Assembly (NCBI GenBank): GCA_963576785.1 | Contig: OY756141.1 | Location: 3,224,001 to 3,288,000, forward strand | DNA from: Chlorophyllum brunneum | Taxonomy: Eukaryota > Basidiomycota > Agaricomycetes > Agaricales > Agaricaceae | Reading direction: 5' to 3' | DNA length: 64,000 nucleotides | Shown here: positions 57,183-64,000 of the stretch, piece after piece | Layout: each line of letters starts with the position of its first letter | How positions within the stretch are numbered: the stretch's first letter is position 1 | Translations under genes and position numbers: made by a program | Notes under the pieces: generated by a model | Database searches by the model: none | The model's input: only the letters and a program-made list of their open reading frames with translations | What the model was told of the DNA's origin: nothing

Positions 57183-57192
57183 TTGGTAAAGT
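57183..57192 (+). promoter_or_regulatory. Self-primer binding site of Gypsy-C
   Basis: TTGGTAAAGT begins two bases after the LTR end and pairs with 57087-57096 over 10 bases. The Gypsy-B LTR contains the same primer segment (near 26363 on the opposite strand). Confidence 0.6.
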
Positions 57193-57548
57193 GTCATTTG
57201 ACTCACCTTTCAAGAGAGGTACTACTATCTATAGCTAGGCTTAGAATAATAGCTTCTGACTAAAACAACAGTATATGAGCAGTAGTGGCTTATTAAGAAC
57301 ACCAAGAAGACCAAGAGCTCTGAGACCAACCAACATCCAGGGATCACCCATAGTAACAGGGTCCAAGTGACTAATAGAACCAAAAGTTCCTGAAAAAATT
57401 AAATAACAGAAATCTGAACACAACATAGATGAAAAAACAACTCTATTTGAGATCTTATTCAATACTAAAGTTGCTAAGACCCATATCTAATATAGAAATT
57501 GCCAAGATACACAAGAACAAACATACTAAGTCAGAACCTGAGACAGAA
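57193..57548 (+). other. Gypsy-C leader
   Basis: This lies between the primer site and the gag start. An open frame from 57429 runs into gag without a stop, but the first good Gag-like Met is at 57549. No other feature was recognised. Confidence 0.5.
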
Positions 57549-57864
57549 ATGGCAGACAAAATCAATTTCCCAAAGAATTTAGCCCTGGAACCAGGATATT
57601 TTAATGGAGATAGAACCAAATTCAATGATTGGTAGAGAGTAATGTCCCTATAGACTTTATTCAATAAGACTAATGACAATAAGCAGAAGATAATTGGAAT
57701 ACTAGCATATATAAAGGGAGGACTAGCAGGTCCATACACCAATACCAAACTTTCAGCCATTCAAGATAAGAAAACACTGATATTTGATGACTTTACAAAG
57801 GAGATAGTAGCAACATTCTCCTTGGGAAATAGAAAGACTATTGCAGAAGGAGAAATTGAGATGT
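57549..57864 (+). pseudogene. gag: Gypsy-C gag N-terminus, truncated by LINE-4
   Basis: The frame reads MADKINFPKNLALEPGYFNG, then KFNDW followed by TAG (57633-57635), and continues in the same frame with KGGLAGPYTNTKLSAI and FDDFTKEIVATFSLGN, the pattern of Ty3/gypsy Gag. Two TAG stops are not CpG products. Homology ends at the LINE-4 5' end near 57865, so the rest of the element lies beyond that insertion, outside the window. Confidence 0.78.
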
Positions 57865-57949
57865 TCAAACATCTTTGACTCTTACCACCACCATCGATTT
57901 GTAAAAAGTCGATTATACGGTTGAGAGTACAAGTACTAGGATAAATAAT

Positions 57950-60067
57950 ATGCCTGCCTTACGCTCCGATCTCTCTCGCAGAGATCCTGCGTCCGATAGT
58001 GAGGAAGATGTCTTCGGGTACTCGCCACGTGCCCCCGCCTCCTCTCTCTTCGCGCCCTCCACGGCTCCACCCTCCCCTGGTACCCTGCGCGCCAGGACAA
58101 CCACTGCTACTGGTCCCAGCCCCTTGGGTGGCACGACCGCCGCCCCCCCTGTGGCCGCCCCGACCACTCCACCCCCCCCCGCGGTTCCCACTGTAGGCAC
58201 CACGGCGAAAACCCCGCACAGGTCTTCCAAACGCCCGAGAAAGGAGGGCGATCACTACTACTCCGGCGAGGCTGGAAAGGACAAGGACTGGGCCGAGCAG
58301 GTGGAGGAGGAACTGGCCCCAAAAGTGACGATCGAGGATGAAGATCGGGAGAACCCCGAGGAATTCTACGACGCGGCTGTTCTGGAGGTCAGCAAGATCT
58401 CTGAGTGGGTCAAGGCCTGCAGCACGTTCAACATGAGCGGTGACGACGGGCTCGCTTTCGGGCGCGCCTTTGTCGAATTAACGGGCACCTTGATGAAAGC
58501 GGGATGGCTTAAGGTGGCCGTCGACGAGGAGAAGAACGACCTCCACGGTTGGCTTGGAGTCAACTTCGGCAAGATCGTCGTCCGCGCTGAGGAGACCCCC
58601 CAGCCCGACCTTTCCCCCTTGCGCCGGGCCCCCGCTGCACGCAAACCTGCTGACGTCCGCATGGACGTTGTCGAGCAGATTATCACGCCGGGCATCGCCG
58701 AAGATGCCAAGACCAATGACGTCCCTGATGAGGACGTCCAGATGATTACCGAGGCAGAGTTCCGGACTGTCTCAAGGAAGAAGCCGAGGACACGACGGGC
58801 CAAGGCCGCCCGGCCCGAGCCCCCGAAAGCCCCGGCCCCCACCCCCTCTGCTGGCCCGCCCAAGGCCGCGCCAGCCCCCAAACCTGCCCCTGCCCCCGAG
58901 GCCCCGACCCACCGGGCCAAGTCCTCCTATGCTGCGGCCGCGGCCGGGGCAAAAGCCCCAAAAGCCCCCCCTCCTGCCACCATCGGGCGGGACCCCCTCA
59001 AACTCCTGGAGCTCGCCAGCAAGTTCCCGGAATTAGCACACAATAAGGTGGTGGCTATGTACGACACCGCCTTCTCCCCCTCCTCCCCCGCGGACAAGAG
59101 GCCGACCAGAAAAGCGGCCACTATCCGCTCGACACTTAATGGTCCTTCGCGCAAGCAGGTGATCATTCCCCTCCTGACTGGTCCGATTTCCCCCAACTTC
59201 GGTACCATCATCGACTCTCTTAATACCTGCCTCATCGCGGGTAAATCGAAAACCCGGGTCATCGCCGCCTCGCAGGGTAAGCTGGGCCTCATGGTCCACA
59301 CCTCGGAGGTCTTGACCCCGGCTGAGCTTGACGCCGTCAGGGCCTGGCTCAAAGACAAGTTCGAGGGAACCACCACTGGTGAAGCCTCCCTCCCGAAATC
59401 CAAGTCGTTCGTGAAGATCACGGACGTATCCTACGTCACCCCTCGCGGCCAAATCCTGACAGCCGAAGACGTCACCACTAGCATCCGTGGGTCGATCCAC
59501 TCGGATGCCATCCATCTCGTGTCCCCCCCGAGGGTGCGACGCAACTCCAAACACTCGGACACCTGCACGGTGTGGTTCGAGATATGGGATTCCAAGGCGG
59601 GGTCCAACGTCAACAAAATCGAGGACAAGTTCCTCAACATCTACGGCGGTCTTTACCGCATCAGGAAGGCCAACGCCAACCCGGGCGTCCCATTCTGCGG
59701 CAAGTGCTGCAGGTGGGGCCACCCTCTAGTTCGATGTCGGGCAAGACTCTTTGTGTGCGCGCACTGTAAGGGCCCCCACTCCGTCGCCAATCACCGCTCC
59801 TTTGCCAACTGTTGCAAGGGCAACGACAAGGCCGACCCGCCTATTGCGGCTACCCCCGCTGGCGAACCGTGCCCTCACAAGGCATCATGCCCCAACTGTG
59901 GCAAGGAACACCTCGCCACTGACCGCAAGTGCCTGTTCTGGAAGAAGCGATTCGACCACGACTGGCACGCCAACAAAGCCCTTGAGCTTAGGGCCAACAA
60001 GGGAGTCCCGCTCGCCCCTCCCTCCTCTTCCCTGGCTGGTCGAAGCCAGACCAACCCCCCCAAATGA
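57950..60067 (+). CDS. LINE-4 ORF1: Gag-like nucleic-acid-binding protein, 705 aa
   Basis: ORF1 proteins of LINEs bind element RNA and carry it with ORF2p to the target. The start ATG 57950 (MPALRSDLS) is conserved in LINE-1 and LINE-2. Residues 20-110 are rich in Pro, Ala and Thr; a region around 120-220 (SEWVKACSTFNMSG, HGWLGVNFGK) is conserved in all copies; residues 275-345 are again Pro/Ala-rich; 350-575 form a conserved block (LKLLELASKFPEL, KQVIIPLLTG, QGKLGLMVHTSEVLTP, WFEIWDSKAGSN). Three zinc knuckles follow: C583-C586-H591-C596, one starting at C603-C606, and C647-C650-H655-C661. The stop TGA overlaps the ORF2 ATG as ATGA. No stops or shifts are present. Confidence 0.93.
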   Translation: MPALRSDLSRRDPASDSEEDVFGYSPRAPASSLFAPSTAPPSPGTLRARTTTATGPSPLGGTTAAPPVAAPTTPPPPAVPTVGTTAKTPHRSSKRPRKEGDHYYSGEAGKDKDWAEQVEEELAPKVTIEDEDRENPEEFYDAAVLEVSKISEWVKACSTFNMSGDDGLAFGRAFVELTGTLMKAGWLKVAVDEEKNDLHGWLGVNFGKIVVRAEETPQPDLSPLRRAPAARKPADVRMDVVEQIITPGIAEDAKTNDVPDEDVQMITEAEFRTVSRKKPRTRRAKAARPEPPKAPAPTPSAGPPKAAPAPKPAPAPEAPTHRAKSSYAAAAAGAKAPKAPPPATIGRDPLKLLELASKFPELAHNKVVAMYDTAFSPSSPADKRPTRKAATIRSTLNGPSRKQVIIPLLTGPISPNFGTIIDSLNTCLIAGKSKTRVIAASQGKLGLMVHTSEVLTPAELDAVRAWLKDKFEGTTTGEASLPKSKSFVKITDVSYVTPRGQILTAEDVTTSIRGSIHSDAIHLVSPPRVRRNSKHSDTCTVWFEIWDSKAGSNVNKIEDKFLNIYGGLYRIRKANANPGVPFCGKCCRWGHPLVRCRARLFVCAHCKGPHSVANHRSFANCCKGNDKADPPIAATPAGEPCPHKASCPNCGKEHLATDRKCLFWKKRFDHDWHANKALELRANKGVPLAPPSSSLAGRSQTNPPK

Positions 60068-63000
60068 GTTACACACCCGGCGCAAACGACGGACCTCCTC
60101 GCTCGCTACTGAGGGAGTTGAAGGTCTGCTCGCACAACGTTGGAAGATCGTATGGAGTGATGGAGACAGTCCTCGCGCGCAGAGATGACGTCGACCTCCT
60201 CCTCATACAAGAACCCCCGTGGAGATACCTCCGCAACATCCCTTCCCCCATCTCCAACGACGGAGTCCCAATCGTAGGAGGCCCGGTCCACCCTGACTGG
60301 ACACTCCTCTCCTATCCCCCCCCTGCCGAAGAAGTCCTCCAAGTTGGACGCTGGCGTTTCCCTGGACGTACGGTTGACCTTAACCACCGCACCATACCTC
60401 GAGTCTTGGCCTTCGCCCACAAGAGACTTGCCAAACTACGACCATCTGTCCGGCGAGACATTATCGACCATCGAGACCTCCTGTGTGTATCTTTATACGC
60501 GAGAGGAGAAGAACTGCTTCTGCTCAACGTCTACAACGACTGTCGCAACACCGCGCTCCACTTCCTCGAGGAGCGACTTTTTGACCTGCCTCCTTTCGTT
60601 CTGGTGGGAGGCGATATTAATATCAGATCTGAGCTATGGGACCCTTCGACGGCGCAACACCCGCCGAGTGCGGACCGGTTGCTCATGATCGCTGAAGCCC
60701 TCAATCTGGTCAGGACGACTCCGACCGTGGCCATTCCAACGCGATACGCCGCGGACCCCAATCTCCCGGATACGGTCATCGACCTCATCTTTGTCTCGGC
60801 GATGTTACCCCACATCCCCTCCCACACCATCCAGGCGGGCGACCGGTACAATTCGGACCACGCCCCCCTGCGTATCGACATCCCGATCCCACGTACGGAC
60901 GTCGTCATAGAGAGATTGACGATGCCTAAGGGATCGGACAACGAAACCAGATTCCTCGCGGATGTCACGCAAGGAGTCATTAACAGAGAGTGGCCGATGA
61001 CTGACGCGGACGAGTTGGAGAGTTCCGTCGAAGAACTCGGAGGCTTGTTTCACAGATCCTGGGACCGCCACGCGAAGAAGACCAAGATCACCGCCAGATC
61101 CAAGACCTGGTGGAACGAAGAGTGCGCCACGGCGCTGGCAACACACCGAGCGGACCGGAAGAGCAGGCGCAAGTGGGCCGCCTTCCGTAAAACCACGAGG
61201 AGGGTGAAGAGGGAATACTTCGACAGGAAGATACAAGAGATCTCAGTCGACAACAAACGGCCATGGGACTTAATGCCATGGGTCAAGGATCGGGCCCTCC
61301 CGGCCACGGAAGCCATCCGTTACAATGGGCAACCGTGTCTCACCACAGACAGCCTGTGGAGAGCCCTCGACGAACACTACAACGCAGCACACGATCGACC
61401 GGTCGACGCGGCGGTTTTACAGGAACTTCCCCCTCCAACTGGGGAGGAGAGTAGGACTTGGGTCGACTTCTCTCTCTTAGAGATGATGGAGGCGCTCAAG
61501 GATACCTCGAACTCTTCTGCCCCCGGCCCCGACCACATTTCCTGGTCCCACCTCAAACAGATCGCTGCTACGGACGCGTGCGCTGCGCTCTTCCTCCGGA
61601 TCGGTAATGCGTGCCTGGCCCTCAGTCACTGGCCCGCACACTTCAAAAAGTCAACGTCGGTCGTCATCCCCAAACCGAACAAAGCCGACTACTCCACTCC
61701 CAAGGCGTTCCGCCCGATCGTCCTGCTCAACACCCTCGGCAAGCTCGTAGAGAAGATGCTGGCCAAGCGGCTGCAATTCGAGGCGGTGAAGTTCAAGGTT
61801 CTTCATCCCCACCAACTGGGAGCGATACGCCAGCGGTCCACTGAGGACGCGGGTCTCTTTCTCACCCACATTATCCGGGGAGCTTGGACGAAGAAGAAGA
61901 AAACGTCGGTGCTTGCATTCGACGTCGCCCAATTCTTCCCCTCCCTTAACCACGCGCTCCTCGTCAATATACTCGAACGACAGGGGTTCCCTCGCCAAAT
62001 CGCCGCCTTCTTCGGGGACTACCTCGAAGGGAGACGCACCTCCTACCGATGGAACAACGAGACTTCCCCGGAATTCGACGCTGCGGTGGGAGTGGGGCAG
62101 GGCTCTGCTCTTAGCCCCATCCTCTCCGCACTCTACTTGGCACCCCTCCTCCATGTCTTCGAGGCGCGAATGGAAGAGCACCGCCACCACTGGGATTTCG
62201 ACGTCCTCTCATTCGTCGATGACGGCACACTTGTCGCCCAGTCCCCCTCCCTCGAACGCAACATTGAGATACTCCAGCACATGTACCGCGAAATGGAGCG
62301 GCTCATGGGCCAGTTTGGTCTCGCCATCGAACACAGCAAGTCCGAAGTCTTCCACTTCACCCGCGCTAGGCAGGACACAAACCCCACAATTGACCTTGGC
62401 TCCCCCCCATTCACGGGTCACACCCCACTCAAACCGAAGGCGCACTGGCGATACCTCGGCTTCTACTTTGACCGGACGCTCACGTTCAAGGAGCATGTAC
62501 GGTACTACTCCGCCAAGGCCATCTCGACAGTCAAGGCATTGAAAATGCTGGGGAACTCGGCTAGGGGGCTATCCCCGAGCAACAAGAGGCTCCTTTATCG
62601 CTCGTGCGTCGTACCCATTGCAACCTATGGGTACCGGCTCTGGTTCCACGACAAGTCCCGGACGAAGGGGACCTGCGACATTCTCAACAAAATGCAGCGT
62701 TGCGCTGCTCTCTGGATTACCGGTGCCTTCCGGACGTCCCCCTCTGGCGGCGTTGAGTCCCTTGCGGGGCTCATGCCTATCAAACTCCACCTCCGAAAGC
62801 TCGCCGAACGACAAATGTCGAGGCTACACACTTTGGACGACGAACATGCCCTGGCAAGACTGGTCAGGGAATACCACTCTTCTCCCCACCGACTTCATAT
62901 CAAGAATTTCACTGAGATTCAGAAGAAGAAAACGCTTGGAGCAGTGATGGACGCTTCCCGCCCCACCCCTGAGACTCGTTATATAGAATCTTTTAACTCT

Positions 63001-64000
63001 GTTTCAAAGACTCTCTGGCCCGGACGTAGGTTACTTGACCGGTTTCCCACTAATGTATCATTCATAGGTTTCAACCGAGACGAACCCCACCTCTCGAAGA
63101 CCCTCTGGGATGACGTGACGACGAACGCGGCGATGGACCCCAAGTCCATCACCATTGGCACGGACGGATCGGTCCACCCCAACCCCAACCCGCTCGCCAG
63201 CCAGTACACGGCGGCGGCCACCATTCGACATCTGGACGGAGGAACGTCTGTCATGAAAAGGCTCGGAGGCACCACCTCCACCGACACAGAGTTGGTTGCG
63301 CAGTACCTGGCTATCACCAAGGTCCTCGCTTCCGCCGACTTCGACCAGGTTGAGCACGTCCATGTGTTCACCGACTCCCTCATAGCCTCCCGGCTACTGC
63401 TCGACTGCTCGCCACACTCTTGCCAGCGGCAGTCCATCCTCACCTCGAAGGCACTCCTGGCCTGGTTCAATGGATCTGACCAGCGCCGCCTCTCGTTTTA
63501 CCACACTCCATCCAAATGCAAGTACGGGTTACAAAAGGCCACTCACGACTGGATCCAAACAGTCGCCTGGCCCAACCGAGGTCGTGGTCACCGGGTCCCC
63601 AACTCGATCGACTACCTCCGGAAAAAGTCCGCCGAGCGCACCATTCACACATGGCAGGCCATGTTCGGGTTCAAGTCCTACAGCGGGAATTCCTTCCTCC
63701 ACCTTCCGGTCCGAGCGAATGGAGCCCCCGCCCTACCGTCGCACATCAAGTCCGGTCCCTGGATACGAGAATGCGGACACCAGCCACAGCTCTTCGCGAG
63801 GGCTTGTCACGCCATACTCTGCCATGCCCCGATTGGGGAGTACCGCCTACGGTTCTTCCCCAATGAGGACTTGGCATGCCACCACTGCGACAACCAGATG
63901 GTTCAAACCAGGTCGCACATCCTATATCGGTGTCAGAGTTTCAACCACCACCTCGGCGTCGATACTGTCAAGATGTTCACCAACTTCTTGCGCCGCAACC
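60064..64000 (+). CDS. LINE-4 ORF2: endonuclease, reverse transcriptase, RNase H (open to window end)
   Basis: From ATG 60064 I read 1312 codons without a stop to the window edge. APE-type endonuclease spans about residues 19-275 (CSHNVGRSYG, LLLIQEPPW at 46, GGDINIRSELWDPS near 181, YNSDHAPL near 263). RT spans about 525-800 (PKPNKADYSTPKAFRP, FDVAQFFPSLNH near 619, GVGQGSALSP near 676, catalytic FVDD at 717-720). RNase H has Asp1034 (IGTDGSVHPN), Glu1076 (TDTELVAQYL) and Asp1104 (FTDSLIAS). A terminal finger has C1272-C1275-H1285-C1290. All catalytic residues are intact. By comparison with LINE-2 fewer than 50 codons should remain beyond the window. The ATGA overlap suggests translation by termination-reinitiation. 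Confidence 0.94.
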   Translation, partial: MSYTPGANDGPPRSLLRELKVCSHNVGRSYGVMETVLARRDDVDLLLIQEPPWRYLRNIPSPISNDGVPIVGGPVHPDWTLLSYPPPAEEVLQVGRWRFPGRTVDLNHRTIPRVLAFAHKRLAKLRPSVRRDIIDHRDLLCVSLYARGEELLLLNVYNDCRNTALHFLEERLFDLPPFVLVGGDINIRSELWDPSTAQHPPSADRLLMIAEALNLVRTTPTVAIPTRYAADPNLPDTVIDLIFVSAMLPHIPSHTIQAGDRYNSDHAPLRIDIPIPRTDVVIERLTMPKGSDNETRFLADVTQGVINREWPMTDADELESSVEELGGLFHRSWDRHAKKTKITARSKTWWNEECATALATHRADRKSRRKWAAFRKTTRRVKREYFDRKIQEISVDNKRPWDLMPWVKDRALPATEAIRYNGQPCLTTDSLWRALDEHYNAAHDRPVDAAVLQELPPPTGEESRTWVDFSLLEMMEALKDTSNSSAPGPDHISWSHLKQIAATDACAALFLRIGNACLALSHWPAHFKKSTSVVIPKPNKADYSTPKAFRPIVLLNTLGKLVEKMLAKRLQFEAVKFKVLHPHQLGAIRQRSTEDAGLFLTHIIRGAWTKKKKTSVLAFDVAQFFPSLNHALLVNILERQGFPRQIAAFFGDYLEGRRTSYRWNNETSPEFDAAVGVGQGSALSPILSALYLAPLLHVFEARMEEHRHHWDFDVLSFVDDGTLVAQSPSLERNIEILQHMYREMERLMGQFGLAIEHSKSEVFHFTRARQDTNPTIDLGSPPFTGHTPLKPKAHWRYLGFYFDRTLTFKEHVRYYSAKAISTVKALKMLGNSARGLSPSNKRLLYRSCVVPIATYGYRLWFHDKSRTKGTCDILNKMQRCAALWITGAFRTSPSGGVESLAGLMPIKLHLRKLAERQMSRLHTLDDEHALARLVREYHSSPHRLHIKNFTEIQKKKTLGAVMDASRPTPETRYIESFNSVSKTLWPGRRLLDRFPTNVSFIGFNRDEPHLSKTLWDDVTTNAAMDPKSITIGTDGSVHPNPNPLASQYTAAATIRHLDGGTSVMKRLGGTTSTDTELVAQYLAITKVLASADFDQVEHVHVFTDSLIASRLLLDCSPHSCQRQSILTSKALLAWFNGSDQRRLSFYHTPSKCKYGLQKATHDWIQTVAWPNRGRGHRVPNSIDYLRKKSAERTIHTWQAMFGFKSYSGNSFLHLPVRANGAPALPSHIKSGPWIRECGHQPQLFARACHAILCHAPIGEYRLRFFPNEDLACHHCDNQMVQTRSHILYRCQSFNHHLGVDTVKMFTNFLRRN

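Larger units (their letters stand above)
57865..64000 (+). mobile_element. LINE-4: well preserved LINE, runs off the window
   Basis: The 5' end is placed near 57865 by alignment with the 5' ends of LINE-1 and LINE-2 (uncertain by about 10 bases). It contains a short 5' UTR, intact ORF1 (57950-60067) and ORF2 open from 60064 to the window end. GC and CpG content are far higher than in the other copies. Its 3' end and target duplication are outside the window. It is the best candidate for a competent element here. Confidence 0.95.

Noticed and set aside
2257..57864. Neurospora-type RIP as cause of decay
   Set aside because: Most informative changes are at CpG in aligned copies, without the CpA to TpA dominance expected for RIP. 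Some non-CpG stops (TGG to TAG) exist, so a minor contribution is not excluded; a dinucleotide count would decide.
58366..59722. Long antisense and alternate-frame open frames over LINE-4 ORF1 and ORF2
   Set aside because: They are shadows caused by high GC content. They contain no domains and differ from the clearly conserved sense frames.
1..64000. CRISPR arrays, operons, phage or bacterial defence genes
   Set aside because: No short regularly spaced repeats or bacterial gene organisation. All recognised genes are eukaryotic retroelement or host types.

Overview
The window looks like a transposon-rich block from a filamentous fungus, most likely a basidiomycete. It carries one decayed host gene (a mitochondrial SUV3-type RNA helicase), four LTR-retrotransposon families and one LINE family in nested insertions, and no other recognisable host gene. 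The organism call is inference from the family mix (chromoviruses, Ty1/copia elements, a LINE with two ORFs and an RNase H) and from strong CpG decay in the repeats. LAYOUT. 1-2256: CpG-normal host-like DNA with a possible zinc-knuckle exon relic (minus strand) and the SUV3 pseudogene. About 2280-3717: truncated old LINE copy (LINE-0, minus). 3718-26272: Gypsy-1 (plus), whose 3' LTR is split by a full-length LINE (LINE-1, 11336-18150, 14-bp target duplication) and by a complete copia element (Copia-A1, minus, 18617-25927, 5-bp duplication). 26273-44581: Gypsy-B (minus, chromodomain), split by a full-length LINE (LINE-2, 26733-40877, 12-bp duplication) that is itself split by a complete copia element (Copia-A2, plus, 32838-40199, 5-bp duplication). 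44582-46328: truncated Copia-A3. 46329-46845: unassigned. 46846-56867: Copia-B (minus), inserted in an older related LTR, carrying a 5'-truncated LINE (LINE-3, 52260-54666, 12-bp duplication) and followed by a piece of a second tandem copy. 56868-57864: 5' LTR and start of gag of Gypsy-C, same family as Gypsy-B. About 57865-64000: LINE-4 (plus), GC-rich and CpG-rich, with an intact ORF1 and an ORF2 that is open to the window edge. HOW THE PARTS WORK. Both gypsy families carry a primer site just inside the 5' LTR that is complementary to the LTR about 35 nt downstream of its TATA box, the arrangement known from self-primed Tf1/sushi elements. Both copia families have a site matching the anticodon-loop region of initiator Met-tRNA, as in Drosophila copia. 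So none of the visible primer sites pairs with a tRNA 3' end. Stops in the copies are mostly TGA at positions where a sister copy has CGA or another arginine codon, which points to methyl-CpG decay. MOST NOTABLE. The pol reading frame of Gypsy-1 runs through its polypurine tract into the 3' LTR and continues through U3 for 211 codons. Both LTRs keep this frame, broken only by TGA codons, two of which are CGA in the other LTR. Gypsy-B has a separate 312-codon third ORF downstream of its chromodomain. Copia-A has a long unassigned segment between Gag and protease. LINE-4 looks like the youngest and possibly competent element.
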